Assembly (NCBI RefSeq): GCF_003121585.1
Contig: NZ_QEOO01000022.1
Span: forward strand, 62,001-126,000
Direction of reading: 5' to 3'
Length of the DNA: 64,000 nt
Origin: Nocardioides speluncae
GTDB lineage: Bacteria; Actinomycetota; Actinomycetes; Propionibacteriales; Nocardioidaceae
Positions 43,705 to 55,768 of this stretch are shown here, piece by piece; within the stretch, counting starts at the first letter, position 1, and each line of letters starts with the position of its first letter. The translations under genes were made by a program, and so were the position numbers. The notes beneath the pieces are model-generated. The model had not been told where the DNA came from and ran no database searches. It worked only from the letters and a program-made list of their open reading frames with translations.

Positions 43705-44013
43705 TTAGGCAGTCGCTGGGGTCCGCTCGACGTCGACGAGACGGATCAGGTGCGACTTGTGGAGCATCCGGCGGACCGCGGGGCCGCAGCCGCGCAGGGT
43801 CAGGTGGTGGCCGGTGCGCTCGGCGTACCGGGTGGCGACGGCAAGCACCTTGAGCGCGGTGAGGTCGATGCTGGTCACATCGGTCATGTCGATGACGACG
43901 TCGCCGTCATGGGTTTGCAGGTGTTGGTAGACGGCTTGGCGAACCTGGAAGGTGCTTCGTACATCGAACTCACCCGCGAGCATTAGTCGCGGACCATCGG
44001 TGAAGATGTCCAT
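43705..44013 (-). CDS. STAS-domain anti-sigma-factor antagonist
   Basis: A 102-residue STAS protein (LMLAGEFDVRSTFQVRQAV, VVIDMTDVTSIDLTALKVLAVA). The usual phospho-acceptor Ser in DSSG is replaced: the segment reads SIDLTALKVL, leaving only a Thr nearby, so regulation by phosphorylation may differ. The ATG at 44013 is used; an upstream in-frame leader is Arg-rich and implausible. No anti-sigma kinase gene is adjacent. The upstream 264 bp (44014-44277) is AT-richer and presumably carries its promoter. Confidence 0.82.
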   Translation of the reverse strand: MDIFTDGPRLMLAGEFDVRSTFQVRQAVYQHLQTHDGDVVIDMTDVTSIDLTALKVLAVATRYAERTGHHLTLRGCGPAVRRMLHKSHLIRLVDVERTPATA

Positions 44014-44264
44014 CCGTCCCGCCTCGCTTCTCCGGCGTCGCCACCGGCGTCGTCCGCAGCGGACCCGATTCCGCAGCGTCACGATGTCGTCACTATCACA
44101 GACGTCTGTCTAGCCTGAACGGTTGCCCTTTCGCCAGATTTTATGCGCAGGTTCGTACCAGAAGCCAGATTTCGGACAAACAGGGTCGACATTGTTCGCT
44201 CAGAAATTGGCTGCACGCAACCTCTCGCCAGGTGACTGAGGACGACCGTCTGATCGACAGGGCC

Positions 44265-44270
44265 TACGCT
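44265..44270 (+). promoter_or_regulatory. -10 element of the adenosyltransferase gene
   Basis: TACGCT, 7 bp before the ATG at 44278, with no ribosome-binding site. It suggests a leaderless message. Confidence 0.45.
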
Positions 44271-44277
44271 GCCGATC

Positions 44278-44850
44278 ATGGTCAACCTCACCCGCATCTA
44301 CACCCGCACCGGCGACGCCGGAACCACCCGGCTCGGCGACATGAGCGAGACGTCGAAGAACGACCTCCGCCTGCATGCGTACGCCGATGTCGACGAGGCC
44401 AACGCACAGATCGGTGTCGCGCTGGCGACGCCCGGGCTCGAGGACGACGTGGTCGCGGTGCTGACTCGGATTCAGAACGACCTGTTCGACGTCGGCGCCG
44501 ACTTCTCCACCCCGGTGGTCGAGAACCCGGAGTTCCCGCCGCTGCGCGTCGAGCAGGACTACATCGACCGGCTCGAGGGCTGGTGCGACGAGTACAACGA
44601 GAACCTGGAGAAGCTGCGGTCGTTCATCCTCAGCGGTGGTACGCCGGCCGCCGCCGCCCTGCACGTCGCGCGCACCGTCAGCCGCCGGGCCGAGCGGTCG
44701 GCCTGGGCGGCGTACGCCGAGCACGGCGAGACCATGAACGTGCTCGCGATCAAGTACCTCAACCGGCTCTCGGACCTGCTGTTCATTCTCGCCCGCCACG
44801 CCAACCGCGAGCGCGGCGACATCCTGTGGGTCCCCGGCGGCGAACGCTAG
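44278..44850 (+). CDS. ATP:cob(I)alamin adenosyltransferase, PduO type
   Basis: A 190-residue PduO/MMAB-type enzyme with the N-terminal ATP motif YTRTGDAGTTRLGD, YADVDEANAQIG, the later FILSGGTPAAAALHVARTVSRRAER and LNRLSDLLFILAR. It makes adenosylcobalamin, the cofactor of Ecm and methylmalonyl-CoA mutase. Its place beside DUF2550 and atpC is conserved in actinobacteria. Transcription appears leaderless. Confidence 0.95.
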   Translation: MVNLTRIYTRTGDAGTTRLGDMSETSKNDLRLHAYADVDEANAQIGVALATPGLEDDVVAVLTRIQNDLFDVGADFSTPVVENPEFPPLRVEQDYIDRLEGWCDEYNENLEKLRSFILSGGTPAAAALHVARTVSRRAERSAWAAYAEHGETMNVLAIKYLNRLSDLLFILARHANRERGDILWVPGGER

Positions 44851-44972
44851 CTTCGCGCGGGAAGTAGCGTGACGTTTGGCGTGCGCAGGGAGGCTTCGCA
44901 TCTGGCCGCCCAGTCTCGGCGCGGTGTCGGCGGTCGGCGCGGAGCCGCCGACTCCCCACACTGCCTCGAGTT

Positions 44973-45012
44973 TCCGGATTTGTACGTACGAGGCTGTACG
45001 TACAAATCCGGA
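44973..45012. terminator. 17-bp perfect hairpin
   Basis: TCCGGATTTGTACGTAC (44973-44989), loop GAGGCT, and its exact complement (44996-45012). The arms are much AT-richer than the surroundings and contain the palindrome GTACGTAC. It may terminate the adenosyltransferase transcript or bind a protein. Confidence 0.6.
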
Positions 45013-45094
45013 TACCAGCACCGTGCCCCACGGCCTGACCGGGTCCGTCGTACTCCTGGTCGACCTGGTCCCGAACGTGTCCGCTCGTCTCCAA

Positions 45095-45129
45095 GCTTGC
45101 TCCAAGTTTCTCCAACCCTTGGAGCAAGC
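45095..45129. terminator. 12-bp perfect hairpin
   Basis: GCTTGCTCCAAG (45095-45106), an 11-nt loop and the exact complement CTTGGAGCAAGC (45118-45129). It lies about 105 bp past the end of the DUF2550 gene and may terminate the minus-strand atp-side transcript. Confidence 0.5.
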
Positions 45130-45233
45130 GCCTGTGCCAACCAGCGTCACCGGGTCTGTGGGATCAGCCCCACCCGTGACCAGCCACCAGTCCATGCGCG
45201 GAGGTTGCCTGCCGCGCGGCCCGGCTTGACCGG

Positions 45234-45674
45234 CTACTGGCCGAGTCTCTGGCCGGGCGGCGCGGCCTCGAGCCAGGACTGGAAGCCCATCAGCGACGAC
45301 TGGCTCATCGCGATCTCCATGTCGCCGTCGAGGGTGGTACAGCGGACCACGACATGGTCGGCGTACAGGGAGACCTGCTCGGCGCCTTCCCGGTCACGGC
45401 GACCGACGTAAGCGAGGTCGGTCCGCTCCCAGGTCAGCCGCGGGCGCGGCGACAGCGAGAAGATCCGGAACCACTCGAGCCGGTCACCGGAGTAGCGCCC
45501 CAGCCCGAGAACCCAGCCGCGTCCGGGCTTGGTCGTCCGGGCCCGATAGCTGAGCTCGAAGGTGCCGAGGTTCCGGGACAACAGGCGACGGCGAACGATG
45601 AGCCCGATGCCCCATAGAAGCACCAGGAGGAGCGCGACGCCGGCAGCATCGAGCAACCACTGCCAGACCGGCAT
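45234..45674 (-). CDS. DUF2550 membrane protein
   Basis: A 146-residue protein with one N-terminal membrane helix (about 6-25) and a soluble domain (GTFELSYRARTTKPGRGWVLGLGRYSGDRLEWFRIFSLSPRPRLTW). The family is almost always found directly after atpC in actinobacteria, as here, but its function is unknown. Separated from atpC by 258 bp, it may be read through from the atp operon. Confidence 0.88.
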   Translation of the reverse strand: MPVWQWLLDAAGVALLLVLLWGIGLIVRRRLLSRNLGTFELSYRARTTKPGRGWVLGLGRYSGDRLEWFRIFSLSPRPRLTWERTDLAYVGRRDREGAEQVSLYADHVVVRCTTLDGDMEIAMSQSSLMGFQSWLEAAPPGQRLGQ

Positions 45675-45932
45675 CTATCGCCTCCAGACACAATCCGCTC
45701 GTCGGTTGTGTGCACACCCTAACCGGAGGGAGGCGAATCACTTGCGTCGGCGTGCACCGACACGTCGGCAGTCTTGGGAGACTGCTGAACCATCCCGTCG
45801 GCTGCGCGGCGCGATACGCGCACGCTCGCTGCGTTGTCCTCGGTCGACGGGTCACCGGCCCGCCTCCCTCGTCCGCCTTCCGAGCCCACGCGTCTCACGC
45901 CGCACGCTTCGACGGCCTGGCCCAGCAGCCTC

Positions 45933-46325
45933 CTAGGAAGCCTTCTCCACGGCCCGGATCCGGGCCTCGGCGCGACGTACGGCCTCGGCCGCCTCGTCGT
46001 CGTTCTCGCCGGCAGCCTTCGCCCGCTCGAGGTCGTGGCGAGCGCGCTCGAGGTCGATCTCGTGCGACATCTCGGCGTGCTCGGACAGGATCGAAACCCG
46101 GTCACCGGCGACCGACAGGAAGCCCGCGTCGACAGCGGCAACCCAGGTCTCGTTCTCCGGCGTGCGGACGTCTACGACACCGTCGACCAGCAGCGACAGC
46201 ACCGGGGCGTGGCCGGGCAGGATGCCGACATCGCCCTCGGTGGTCCGGGCGATCACCATCGTGGCCTCGCCGGACCACACCAGCCGGTCGGCTGCCACCA
46301 GCTCGACCTGCAGCAAGTCACTCAT
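45933..46325 (-). CDS. atpC: ATP synthase epsilon subunit
   Basis: A 130-residue epsilon subunit: the N-terminal beta-barrel (LLQVELVAADRLVWSGEATMVIARTTEGDVGILPGHAPVL) and a C-terminal helical hairpin (ERARHDLERAKAAGENDDEAAEAVRRAEARI). It links the rotor to the c-ring and can inhibit ATP hydrolysis. It is the last gene of the atp operon. The 258-bp gap downstream (45675-45932) holds nothing recognised. Confidence 0.96.
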   Translation of the reverse strand: MSDLLQVELVAADRLVWSGEATMVIARTTEGDVGILPGHAPVLSLLVDGVVDVRTPENETWVAAVDAGFLSVAGDRVSILSEHAEMSHEIDLERARHDLERAKAAGENDDEAAEAVRRAEARIRAVEKAS

Positions 46326-46397
46326 GGCGACTACTTCCTCTCGTCATCGGTGGCCGAGTGCGGCCCGGCGGTACGTCGTACCGCCGGGCACAGGCAC

Positions 46398-48775
<2,378 letters not shown>

Positions 48776-48778
48776 GAC

Positions 48779-50422
48779 TCACGCCCGCTTCTGCTTGACG
48801 ATCTGCTCCTGCTCGACTTCCTCGTCCTCGAGCGCCTCGTGCGTCTCGGTGCCGGCCTTGATCGACGCGCCTTCCGAGGTCTCGAACTGCGCGAGGAACG
48901 AGTCGTAGGCCGCGTTCAGCTCGGACTCGGTGGAGTCCTCGAACTTCAGCGACTCACGGATGCCGGCGAGGATGCCTTCGTGGGAGCGGCGGAGGTAGTC
49001 GATGAACTCGTGCTCGAAGCGGAGCACGTCGTCGGTCGGTACCTTGTCCAGCTTGCCGGAGGTGCCCAGCCACAGCGAGACCGTCATCTCCTCGACCGGG
49101 TACGGCGAGTACTGGGGCTGCTTGAGCAGCGCCATCAGCCGCTGGCCGCGGTCGAGCTGCTGACGGGACGCCGCGTCGAGGTCGGACGCGAACATCGCGA
49201 ACGCCTCCATCGCGCGGAACTGCGCCAGGTCGACCTTGAGCGAGCCGGTGACCGACTTCATCGCCTTGGTCATCGCGGCACCACCCACGCGGGACACCGA
49301 GACACCGACGTCGATCGCCGGACGCTGGTTGGCCGCGAACAGGTCGGACTGCAGGAAGATCTGACCGTCGGTGATCGAGATGACGTTGGTCGGGATGAAC
49401 GCCGAGACGTCGTTGGCCTTGGTCTCGATGATCGGCAGACCCGTCATCGAGCCGGAGCCCATGTCGTCGGAGAGCTTCGCGCAACGCTCGAGCAGGCGGC
49501 TGTGCAGGTAGAACACGTCGCCCGGGTACGCCTCACGGCCCGGCGGGCGGCGCAGCAGCAGCGACACCGCGCGGTAGGCCTCGGCCTGCTTGGTCAGGTC
49601 GTCGAACACGATCAGGACGTGCTTGCCGTCGTACATCCAGTGCTGGCCGATGGCCGAGCCGGTGTACGGCGCGAGGTACTTGAAGCCGGCCGAGTCGGAC
49701 GCGGGAGCCGCGACGATCGTGGTGTACTCCAGCGCGCCGGCCTCCTCAAGGGCGCCACGCACCGAGGCGATGGTCGAGCCCTTCTGGCCGATGGCGACGT
49801 AGATGCAGCGGACCTGCCTGCTCGGGTCGCCGGAGTCCCAGTTCGCCTTCTGGTTGATGATCGTGTCGATCGCGACCGTGGTCTTGCCGGTCGCGCGGTC
49901 GCCGATGATCAGCTGACGCTGGCCGCGGCCGATCGGGGTCATCGCGTCGATCGCCTTGATGCCGGTGGCGAGCGGCTCGTGCACCGACTTGCGCTGCACC
50001 ACGGAGGCCGCCTGGAGCTCCAGCGAGCGGCGGCCGTCGAGCGGGGTGACCTCGCCCAGGCCGTCGATCGGGGTGCCGAGCGGGTCGATCACGCGGCCGA
50101 GATACCCGTCGCCGACGGGCACCGACAGGATCTCGCCGGTACGGCGTACCGCCTGGCCCTCTTCGATCTTGTCGAAGTCACCGAGGACAACGACGCCGAT
50201 CTCGCGGGTGTCGAGGTTCAGGGCGATGCCCAGCGTGCCGTCCTCGAACTCGAGCAGCTCGTTGGCCATGGCGGAGGGCAGGCCGCTGACCCGCGCGATA
50301 CCGTCGCCGGCCTCCGCGACGGTGCCGACCTCTTCCCGGCTCGCCGTCTCGGGCTTGTAGTCCGACACGAAGCGCTGTAGCGCGTCCCGGATCTCGTCCG
50401 GACGGATCGAAAGCTCCGTCAT
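48779..50422 (-). CDS. atpA: ATP synthase alpha subunit
   Basis: A 547-residue alpha subunit with the non-catalytic nucleotide site [15 protein letters not shown] and the family signature [14 protein letters not shown]. It forms the F1 hexamer with beta. The C-terminus has a charged extension ([16 protein letters not shown]) longer than in E. coli, as is common in actinobacteria, where it is linked to inhibition of ATP hydrolysis. Confidence 0.97.
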   Translation of the reverse strand: MTELSIRPDEIRDALQRFVSDYKPETASREEVGTVAEAGDGIARVSGLPSAMANELLEFEDGTLGIALNLDTREIGVVVLGDFDKIEEGQAVRRTGEILSVPVGDGYLGRVIDPLGTPIDGLGEVTPLDGRRSLELQAASVVQRKSVHEPLATGIKAIDAMTPIGRGQRQLIIGDRATGKTTVAIDTIINQKANWDSGDPSRQVRCIYVAIGQKGSTIASVRGALEEAGALEYTTIVAAPASDSAGFKYLAPYTGSAIGQHWMYDGKHVLIVFDDLTKQAEAYRAVSLLLRRPPGREAYPGDVFYLHSRLLERCAKLSDDMGSGSMTGLPIIETKANDVSAFIPTNVISITDGQIFLQSDLFAANQRPAIDVGVSVSRVGGAAMTKAMKSVTGSLKVDLAQFRAMEAFAMFASDLDAASRQQLDRGQRLMALLKQPQYSPYPVEEMTVSLWLGTSGKLDKVPTDDVLRFEHEFIDYLRRSHEGILAGIRESLKFEDSTESELNAAYDSFLAQFETSEGASIKAGTETHEALEDEEVEQEQIVKQKRA

Positions 50423-50478
50423 CTTAAGATTCCTTACTCTCGTCTGCTCGAAGACTGTTGCTCATGTTTTGGTAAAGC

Positions 50479-51284
50479 TCAGCCGGCCAGCTTGCGCTGG
50501 GCGTCGTCCAGCTTGCTGGACACGGAACCGTCGATGACGTCGTCACCGATCTCGACCCGGATGCCGCCGATGACCTCGGGGTCGACGACGACGTTGAGGT
50601 GCACCGGGCGGTCGTACTGACGCGCGAGCGCGTCGGTGAGCCGCTGCCGGTCGGCGTCGGACAGCGCGCGGGCAACCCGCACCGTTGCCACGCCCTGGCC
50701 GGCGACCTGGGCCGCGACCTGCTGGTACTGGTGAAGCGCGACCGCGACCGTGCGGTGTGAACCGGCCAGCGACTGCTCGGCGAGAGCGACCGTAGCCGCC
50801 AGCGCCTTGCCGTCGAGCAGTCCGCGGACCAGGCCGCGCTTGTCGTCGGCGTTGCGGGCCGGGTCGGACAGTGCGTCTCGAAGCTCGGGGTTGTCCTTGA
50901 CGATTCCCTCGAACGAGAACAACTCGTCCGCGAGCCGGCTGCCGTCGGCACCCGCCGACTTCACGGTGGCGACCACGCCGAGGTGCTCGAGCGCATCCGC
51001 GAGGTCGCGGGTCGCGGTCCAGCGCCGCTCGACGGCCTTGCCGAGCAGGGTCAGCGTTCCGTCGTCGACCTTGCCGCCGAAGACCTGCCGGACCAGCCCG
51101 GACTTGGCGTCGGCGGCGACCGATACATCGGTCGCCACCCGGCGCAGGCCGGGCTCGCCGCGGAGCACCGAGGCCACCGAGAACAGGTCGTTGCCGACCC
51201 GCGCCGCGTCGCCACCAGAGAGCACGCTCTCCAGCTCCTGCGACAGTGCGGCCACGGCTTCCGCCGAGGCTCCCCGGAAGGACA

Positions 51285-51285
<1 letters not shown>
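50479..51285 (-). CDS. atpH: ATP synthase delta subunit
   Basis: A 268-residue delta subunit, longer than the E. coli form, with the C-terminal VVDPEVIGGIRVEIGDDVIDGSV segment that identifies the family. It joins the peripheral stalk to F1. Its start codon shares one base with the atpF stop (TGATG), so they are coupled; unlike mycobacteria, b and delta are not fused. Confidence 0.95.
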
Positions 51286-52083
<798 letters not shown>

Positions 52084-52140
52084 GGCGAATCTTCCTTTCG
52101 GTTTATCTACTTCGGTGGGACATCAGGGGTGGTGCGGTTC

Positions 52141-52968
52141 TCAGTGCTCCTCGGCGATGGCACCGGAGATGTACATCGCGTTGAGGAGGACGAAGACGTA
52201 GGCCTGCAGGAACTGGACCAGCAGCTCCAGGAAGGCGATCAGGATGAACAGCACCCAGGCGAGGATGCCGACCGCGCCGACCGCGCCACCGACCTCCATC
52301 AGCAGGTGCTGGCCGCCGAGCGCGAACAGGATCAGCAGCAGGTGGCCGGCGAGCATGTTGGCGAAAAGACGGAGGGCCAGCGTGACCGGGCGGACCACGA
52401 TGTTGGAGAAGAACTCCAGCGGCACCAGCAGGATCAGCATCGGGCCCTTGATGCCCGGCGGCACGCACTGGTGCTTGAAGTAGCCGACCACGCCATGCAC
52501 GCGCATGCCCGCAATGTTGTAGATCAGCCAGCTCAGCAGCGCGAGGCTGTAGACCATGCCTGAGCGCGAGAACGTCGGGAACTGGAGGAACGGGATCGAG
52601 GCGAACAGGTTGTTCAGCAGGATGAAGAAGAACAGTGCGAACAGGTACGGCACGTACTTCATGAAGTGATGGCTGCCGATGATGTCGCGCGCCATCGAGT
52701 TGCGGACGAAACCGTACGCCGACTCTCCGAGGAACTGCAGGCGTCCCGGCACCATCGCCTGGCGGCGGGCCGCCAGCCAGAAGAACCCGAACACCAAGAT
52801 GCCCGAGAGGACCAGTTGCAGCATCGGCTTGGTGACACCGAGGTAGTGGGTCTGGCCCAGCCACTCAAAGGTCTCGTGCCCGCCACCGATCGGGGGCAGG
52901 TTGAAGTCACCCGGGCCGGGAGGCGTGAATTCGTCGGCCGAGGTCACCGTCGTCCCGATCAAGCTCAC
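52141..52968 (-). CDS. atpB: ATP synthase a subunit
   Basis: A 275-residue stator subunit with about six helices and the essential Arg in RPVTLALRLFANMLAGH. The C-terminal ends VFVLLNAMYISGAIAEEH. GTG start. It forms the proton half-channels with the c-ring. Confidence 0.97.
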   Translation of the reverse strand: MSLIGTTVTSADEFTPPGPGDFNLPPIGGGHETFEWLGQTHYLGVTKPMLQLVLSGILVFGFFWLAARRQAMVPGRLQFLGESAYGFVRNSMARDIIGSHHFMKYVPYLFALFFFILLNNLFASIPFLQFPTFSRSGMVYSLALLSWLIYNIAGMRVHGVVGYFKHQCVPPGIKGPMLILLVPLEFFSNIVVRPVTLALRLFANMLAGHLLLILFALGGQHLLMEVGGAVGAVGILAWVLFILIAFLELLVQFLQAYVFVLLNAMYISGAIAEEH

Positions 52969-52990
52969 CGTGTCTCCTGTATCAGCGTCG

Positions 52991-53269
52991 CTACTGCTCT
53001 TGCTTGCCCTGCGTTTGCGTGCCCTGCGTAGGTTCGATCTGTGCCTTGTTGAAGCGGGCCCAGGTCAGGTAGATGCCTAGTACGGCGCCCACCAGGATCC
53101 CGACCGCGACCAGGAACGTCGTGTCCAGCCATCGGTCGAGCAACCAGCCGATCAGTCCGTAGACGGCCACGCCCGACACGATGTATCCGAAGGCGTGCCA
53201 GGGGTCGCCCTTGGGCCCATCGGAAGGATTCTCGCCGGAGTGCGCGGACGGGGGTTGTTGCTGAGCCAT
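52991..53269 (-). CDS. AtpZ/AtpI-like small membrane protein
   Basis: A 92-residue protein with two membrane helices (WHAFGYIVSGVAVYGLIGWLLDRWLDTTFLVAVGILVGAVLGIYLTW, split by RW) matching AtpZ (F0F1 assembly/Mg-Ca transport helper). Polar, Gln-rich ends. It precedes atpB by 22 bp. Confidence 0.85.
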   Translation of the reverse strand: MAQQQPPSAHSGENPSDGPKGDPWHAFGYIVSGVAVYGLIGWLLDRWLDTTFLVAVGILVGAVLGIYLTWARFNKAQIEPTQGTQTQGKQEQ

Positions 53270-53299
53270 CGCAGCCCGGACAGTAGCAGTGTCGAGTCG

Positions 53300-53749
53300 T
53301 CATCGCACACCCGCCTCGGGGGGCAGGTCGAAGGCGGGGATCCGGGCGCGCATCGTGGTGATGATCTGGGCGATCAGCCACACGATGGTGCCGGTGATCA
53401 CCGCACCCGCCAGCCACTGCCGGTCGAGCGCGTCGTCGAGCAGGCCGGACTTTGTCAGTGCGAGGAACACGACCGCCATCAGCACGACCTGGAGCGTGTA
53501 GGTCAGCATCGCGACCAGCAGGGCCGCGGCCGGAAGCACCTTCGCGACCAGGTTGACCGTGAACGCTCCGAAGCCGAAGACACCGACCACGATGAAGGTG
53601 CCGACGATTGCGCCGTACGCCGCGGGAGCACCGCTCGCGATCGCGCCAACGGCGATCACGATCGCACCGGCGACGAGGGCCGAGACAGCCGCACTGAGAA
53701 GCATCGGGAGCCCCGAGTCGGGCGTCCTAGCTGTCATCGCGGTCGTCAT
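53300..53749 (-). CDS. AtpI-like membrane protein
   Basis: A 149-residue protein with four membrane helices (about 15-35, 45-65, 73-95 and 110-130), the size and position of the actinobacterial AtpI/I-like gene at the head of the atp operon. Family members assist c-ring assembly. An alternative ATG lies four codons in. It is the first gene after the putative atp promoter. Confidence 0.82.
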   Translation of the reverse strand: MTTAMTARTPDSGLPMLLSAAVSALVAGAIVIAVGAIASGAPAAYGAIVGTFIVVGVFGFGAFTVNLVAKVLPAAALLVAMLTYTLQVVLMAVVFLALTKSGLLDDALDRQWLAGAVITGTIVWLIAQIITTMRARIPAFDLPPEAGVR

Positions 53750-53810
53750 ATCGGCGGCCGTTTCTGTGAGAAATCTGCGGTGTCGCCCCGGCCCTCCGGG
53801 GTGCTTGTGA

Positions 53811-53841
53811 AAAGTAGCACAAGGTCTTCGCGGGGTGCCAA
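53811..53841 (-). promoter_or_regulatory. putative atp operon promoter
   Basis: On the minus strand TTGGCA (53841-53836), a 19-bp spacer and TACTTT (53816-53811), about 60 bp before the AtpI-like start. A small inverted repeat, CTTGTG...CACAAG, spans the -10. The spacer is longer than ideal. Confidence 0.4.
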
Positions 53842-53872
53842 TTGAACGATCAAGTGCCCGATTCAGGAGGGT

Positions 53873-54994
53873 TCAGGCGGGGTGTACGCCGCGAATCCGG
53901 GGCAGCAGGAAAGTCGCCGCGACGGTGAACGAGAGCATGGCGGCCAGCGTGAGCACGACCCAGACGCCGGAGAAGAGGCTGGCCAGCACCGACCCGAACG
54001 CGACCAGCCCGGCCCACAGCCACATGATCATCACCGCGCGGCGGTGCGAGTGGCCGATCTCCAGCAGCCGGTGGTGCAGGTGCTGCTTGTCGGGGGCGAA
54101 CGGCGAGCGGCCGGCACGGGTGCGGCGTACCACCGCGAGCACCAGGTCGACCAGCGGCACGATCAAGATAGATATCGGCAGCACCACCGGCAGCAGCGTG
54201 ACCACCCAGCTCGCCTGCGCGCCAGCGGCGCCCTGGCTGATCTGGTTGGTGTCGAACTGACCGGTCAGGGTCAGCGCGCTGGCCGAGAGCACCAGCCCGA
54301 TCAGCATCGAGCCGCTGTCGCCCATGAAGAGCCGCGCCGGATAGAAGTTGTGCGGGATGAAGCCGGTGCAGGCGCCGCCGAGGGCGGCGCACAGGAATGC
54401 GCCGGTCACCGCGAGGCTGACGTTGTTGACGTCCGCGAGCACGTAGCAGTAGAGGAAGAACGCAACCGCGCCGACGCCGACCACGCCGGCCGCCAGACCG
54501 TCCAGGCCGTCCACGAAGTTCACCGCGTTCACGGTCGCGACGACAACCGCGATCGTGAGAATCGCCGACTGATCCGGGTGGAGGGTGAACTGCCCGCCGT
54601 CCATGGCCGGGAAGAAGTACCAACGCACCCCGAGCGCGACCAGCAGGCCCGCCGCCAGCACCTGGCCCCCGAACTTGGTCAGCGCGTCCAGCTCGAGCAG
54701 ATCGTCGATCACACCGACCGAGCAGATCAGTGCGCCGGCGATCAGCACCGCTCCGGCGTCGTCGAACAGGTCCGGGGCCGAGGACAGGAAGGGCAGCTGC
54801 CGGCCCACGACGTACGCCGCGGTCAGCCCGCCGAGCATCGCCATGCCGCCGAAGTACGGAATGGGTACGGCGTGCACGTCGCGGTCGCGGACCTGGGCGA
54901 CCGCGCCGGTGCGCAGTGCGATCTCGCGTGCGACCACCGTCAGCAGGTAGGTCACGGCCGCGGCCACGAGGAAGACGAGGAGGTACTCCCGCAC
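53873..54994 (-). CDS. wecA: WecA/MraY-type undecaprenyl-phosphate sugar-phosphate transferase
   Basis: A 373-residue integral enzyme with about ten helices and the family loops PYFGGMAMLGG, VNFVDGLDGLAAG (catalytic Asp), MGDSGSMLIG and HLHHRLLEIGHSHRRAV. It moves a GlcNAc-1-phosphate-type group to the lipid carrier, starting arabinogalactan linker or other wall glycan synthesis. The next gene, for threonylcarbamoyl-AMP synthase, lies 13 bp upstream on the same strand. Confidence 0.93.
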   Translation of the reverse strand: MREYLLVFLVAAAVTYLLTVVAREIALRTGAVAQVRDRDVHAVPIPYFGGMAMLGGLTAAYVVGRQLPFLSSAPDLFDDAGAVLIAGALICSVGVIDDLLELDALTKFGGQVLAAGLLVALGVRWYFFPAMDGGQFTLHPDQSAILTIAVVVATVNAVNFVDGLDGLAAGVVGVGAVAFFLYCYVLADVNNVSLAVTGAFLCAALGGACTGFIPHNFYPARLFMGDSGSMLIGLVLSASALTLTGQFDTNQISQGAAGAQASWVVTLLPVVLPISILIVPLVDLVLAVVRRTRAGRSPFAPDKQHLHHRLLEIGHSHRRAVMIMWLWAGLVAFGSVLASLFSGVWVVLTLAAMLSFTVAATFLLPRIRGVHPA

Positions 54995-55007
54995 TGGGTT
55001 GGCTCTC

Positions 55008-55667
55008 CTACTCGGGTTCCGCGACGGTGGCGCCGAGCGGCTCGAGCGCGACGTTCAGCTCGTCGATCGAGAGGGCACCCAGCCGCAGCACCCGGCCCTG
55101 GGCGCCGGTGACGTCGACGATCGTGGACGCCTCCTTGCGCAACGACGGGCCGGCGTCCACCACCGCGCTGACCTGCTCCCCCAGCATCTCGTCGGCGGCG
55201 TCCGCACTGGTCGCGGCCGGTTCGCCGGTCAGGTTCGCGGAGCTGACGGCCAGCGGGCCGGTGCGCTCCAGGATCGCGATCGCGACGGGGTGGTCGGGCA
55301 TCCGGACCGCGACCGTGCCGCGGGTGTCGCCGAGGTCCCACTGCAGCGAGGACTGCTGGTTGCAGACCAGGGTCAGCGGCCCGGGCCAGAACTTCTCGAC
55401 CAGGGTGCGGGCGTAGCCCGGCAGCCCGACGGCGAGAGCGTCGATCGTGGCCGCCGAACTCACGAGCACCGGCGGCGGCATCTCCCTGCCCCGGCCCTTG
55501 GCCTTGAGCAGCGCCCGGACAGCAGCCGGATCGAACGCGTCCGCTGCCACGCCGTACACGGTGTCGGTCGGGATCACGATCAGCTCGCCGCGGCGGATGG
55601 CCAGCGCAGCGGCCTCGACCGCGGCCTCGAGCTCGTCGTCGTCTGAGGTGGGGTACCGCGTGCTCAC
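55008..55667 (-). CDS. L-threonylcarbamoyladenylate synthase
   Basis: A 219-residue Sua5/YrdC-domain protein (IPTDTVYGVAADAFDP, KGRGREMPPPVLV, FWPGPLTLV, SSANLTGEPA). It makes threonylcarbamoyl-AMP for the t6A modification of ANN-reading tRNAs. It lacks the C-terminal Sua5 domain, so it is the short TsaC/YwlC form. Its usual upstream neighbour prmC is here separated by a small secreted-protein gene. Confidence 0.94.
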   Translation of the reverse strand: MSTRYPTSDDDELEAAVEAAALAIRRGELIVIPTDTVYGVAADAFDPAAVRALLKAKGRGREMPPPVLVSSAATIDALAVGLPGYARTLVEKFWPGPLTLVCNQQSSLQWDLGDTRGTVAVRMPDHPVAIAILERTGPLAVSSANLTGEPAATSADAADEMLGEQVSAVVDAGPSLRKEASTIVDVTGAQGRVLRLGALSIDELNVALEPLGATVAEPE

Positions 55668-55719
55668 GGGGTCATCGTGCCAGTCGCGCCCTGCTTCCGC
55701 CGACCAGGGTCAGAAACTC

Positions 55720-55752
55720 AGGTGGGGCCGCAGAAGCTCCGCGGCCCCACCT
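55720..55752 (-). terminator. terminator of the small secreted-protein gene
   Basis: AGGTGGGGCCGC (55720-55731) and GCGGCCCCACCT (55741-55752) pair perfectly over 12 bp with a 9-nt loop. On the minus strand it is followed by GAGTTTCTG. It lies 17 bp past the stop at 55769. Confidence 0.75.
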
Positions 55753-55768
55753 CACAAAGTCGAACTGG

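Larger units (their letters stand above)
44851..45233. other. 383-bp non-coding gap with several hairpins
   Basis: No gene is supported between the adenosyltransferase and DUF2550 genes, which converge. Two long perfect hairpins (44973-45012 and 45095-45129) stand out, with CTCCAA repeated three times between 45088 and 45115. Open frames crossing it lack any family resemblance and are interrupted by the hairpins. Confidence 0.5.

Noticed and set aside
44851..45411. Open frames between the adenosyltransferase and DUF2550 genes
   Set aside because: All cross strong hairpins, lack ribosome-binding sites and resemble no family.
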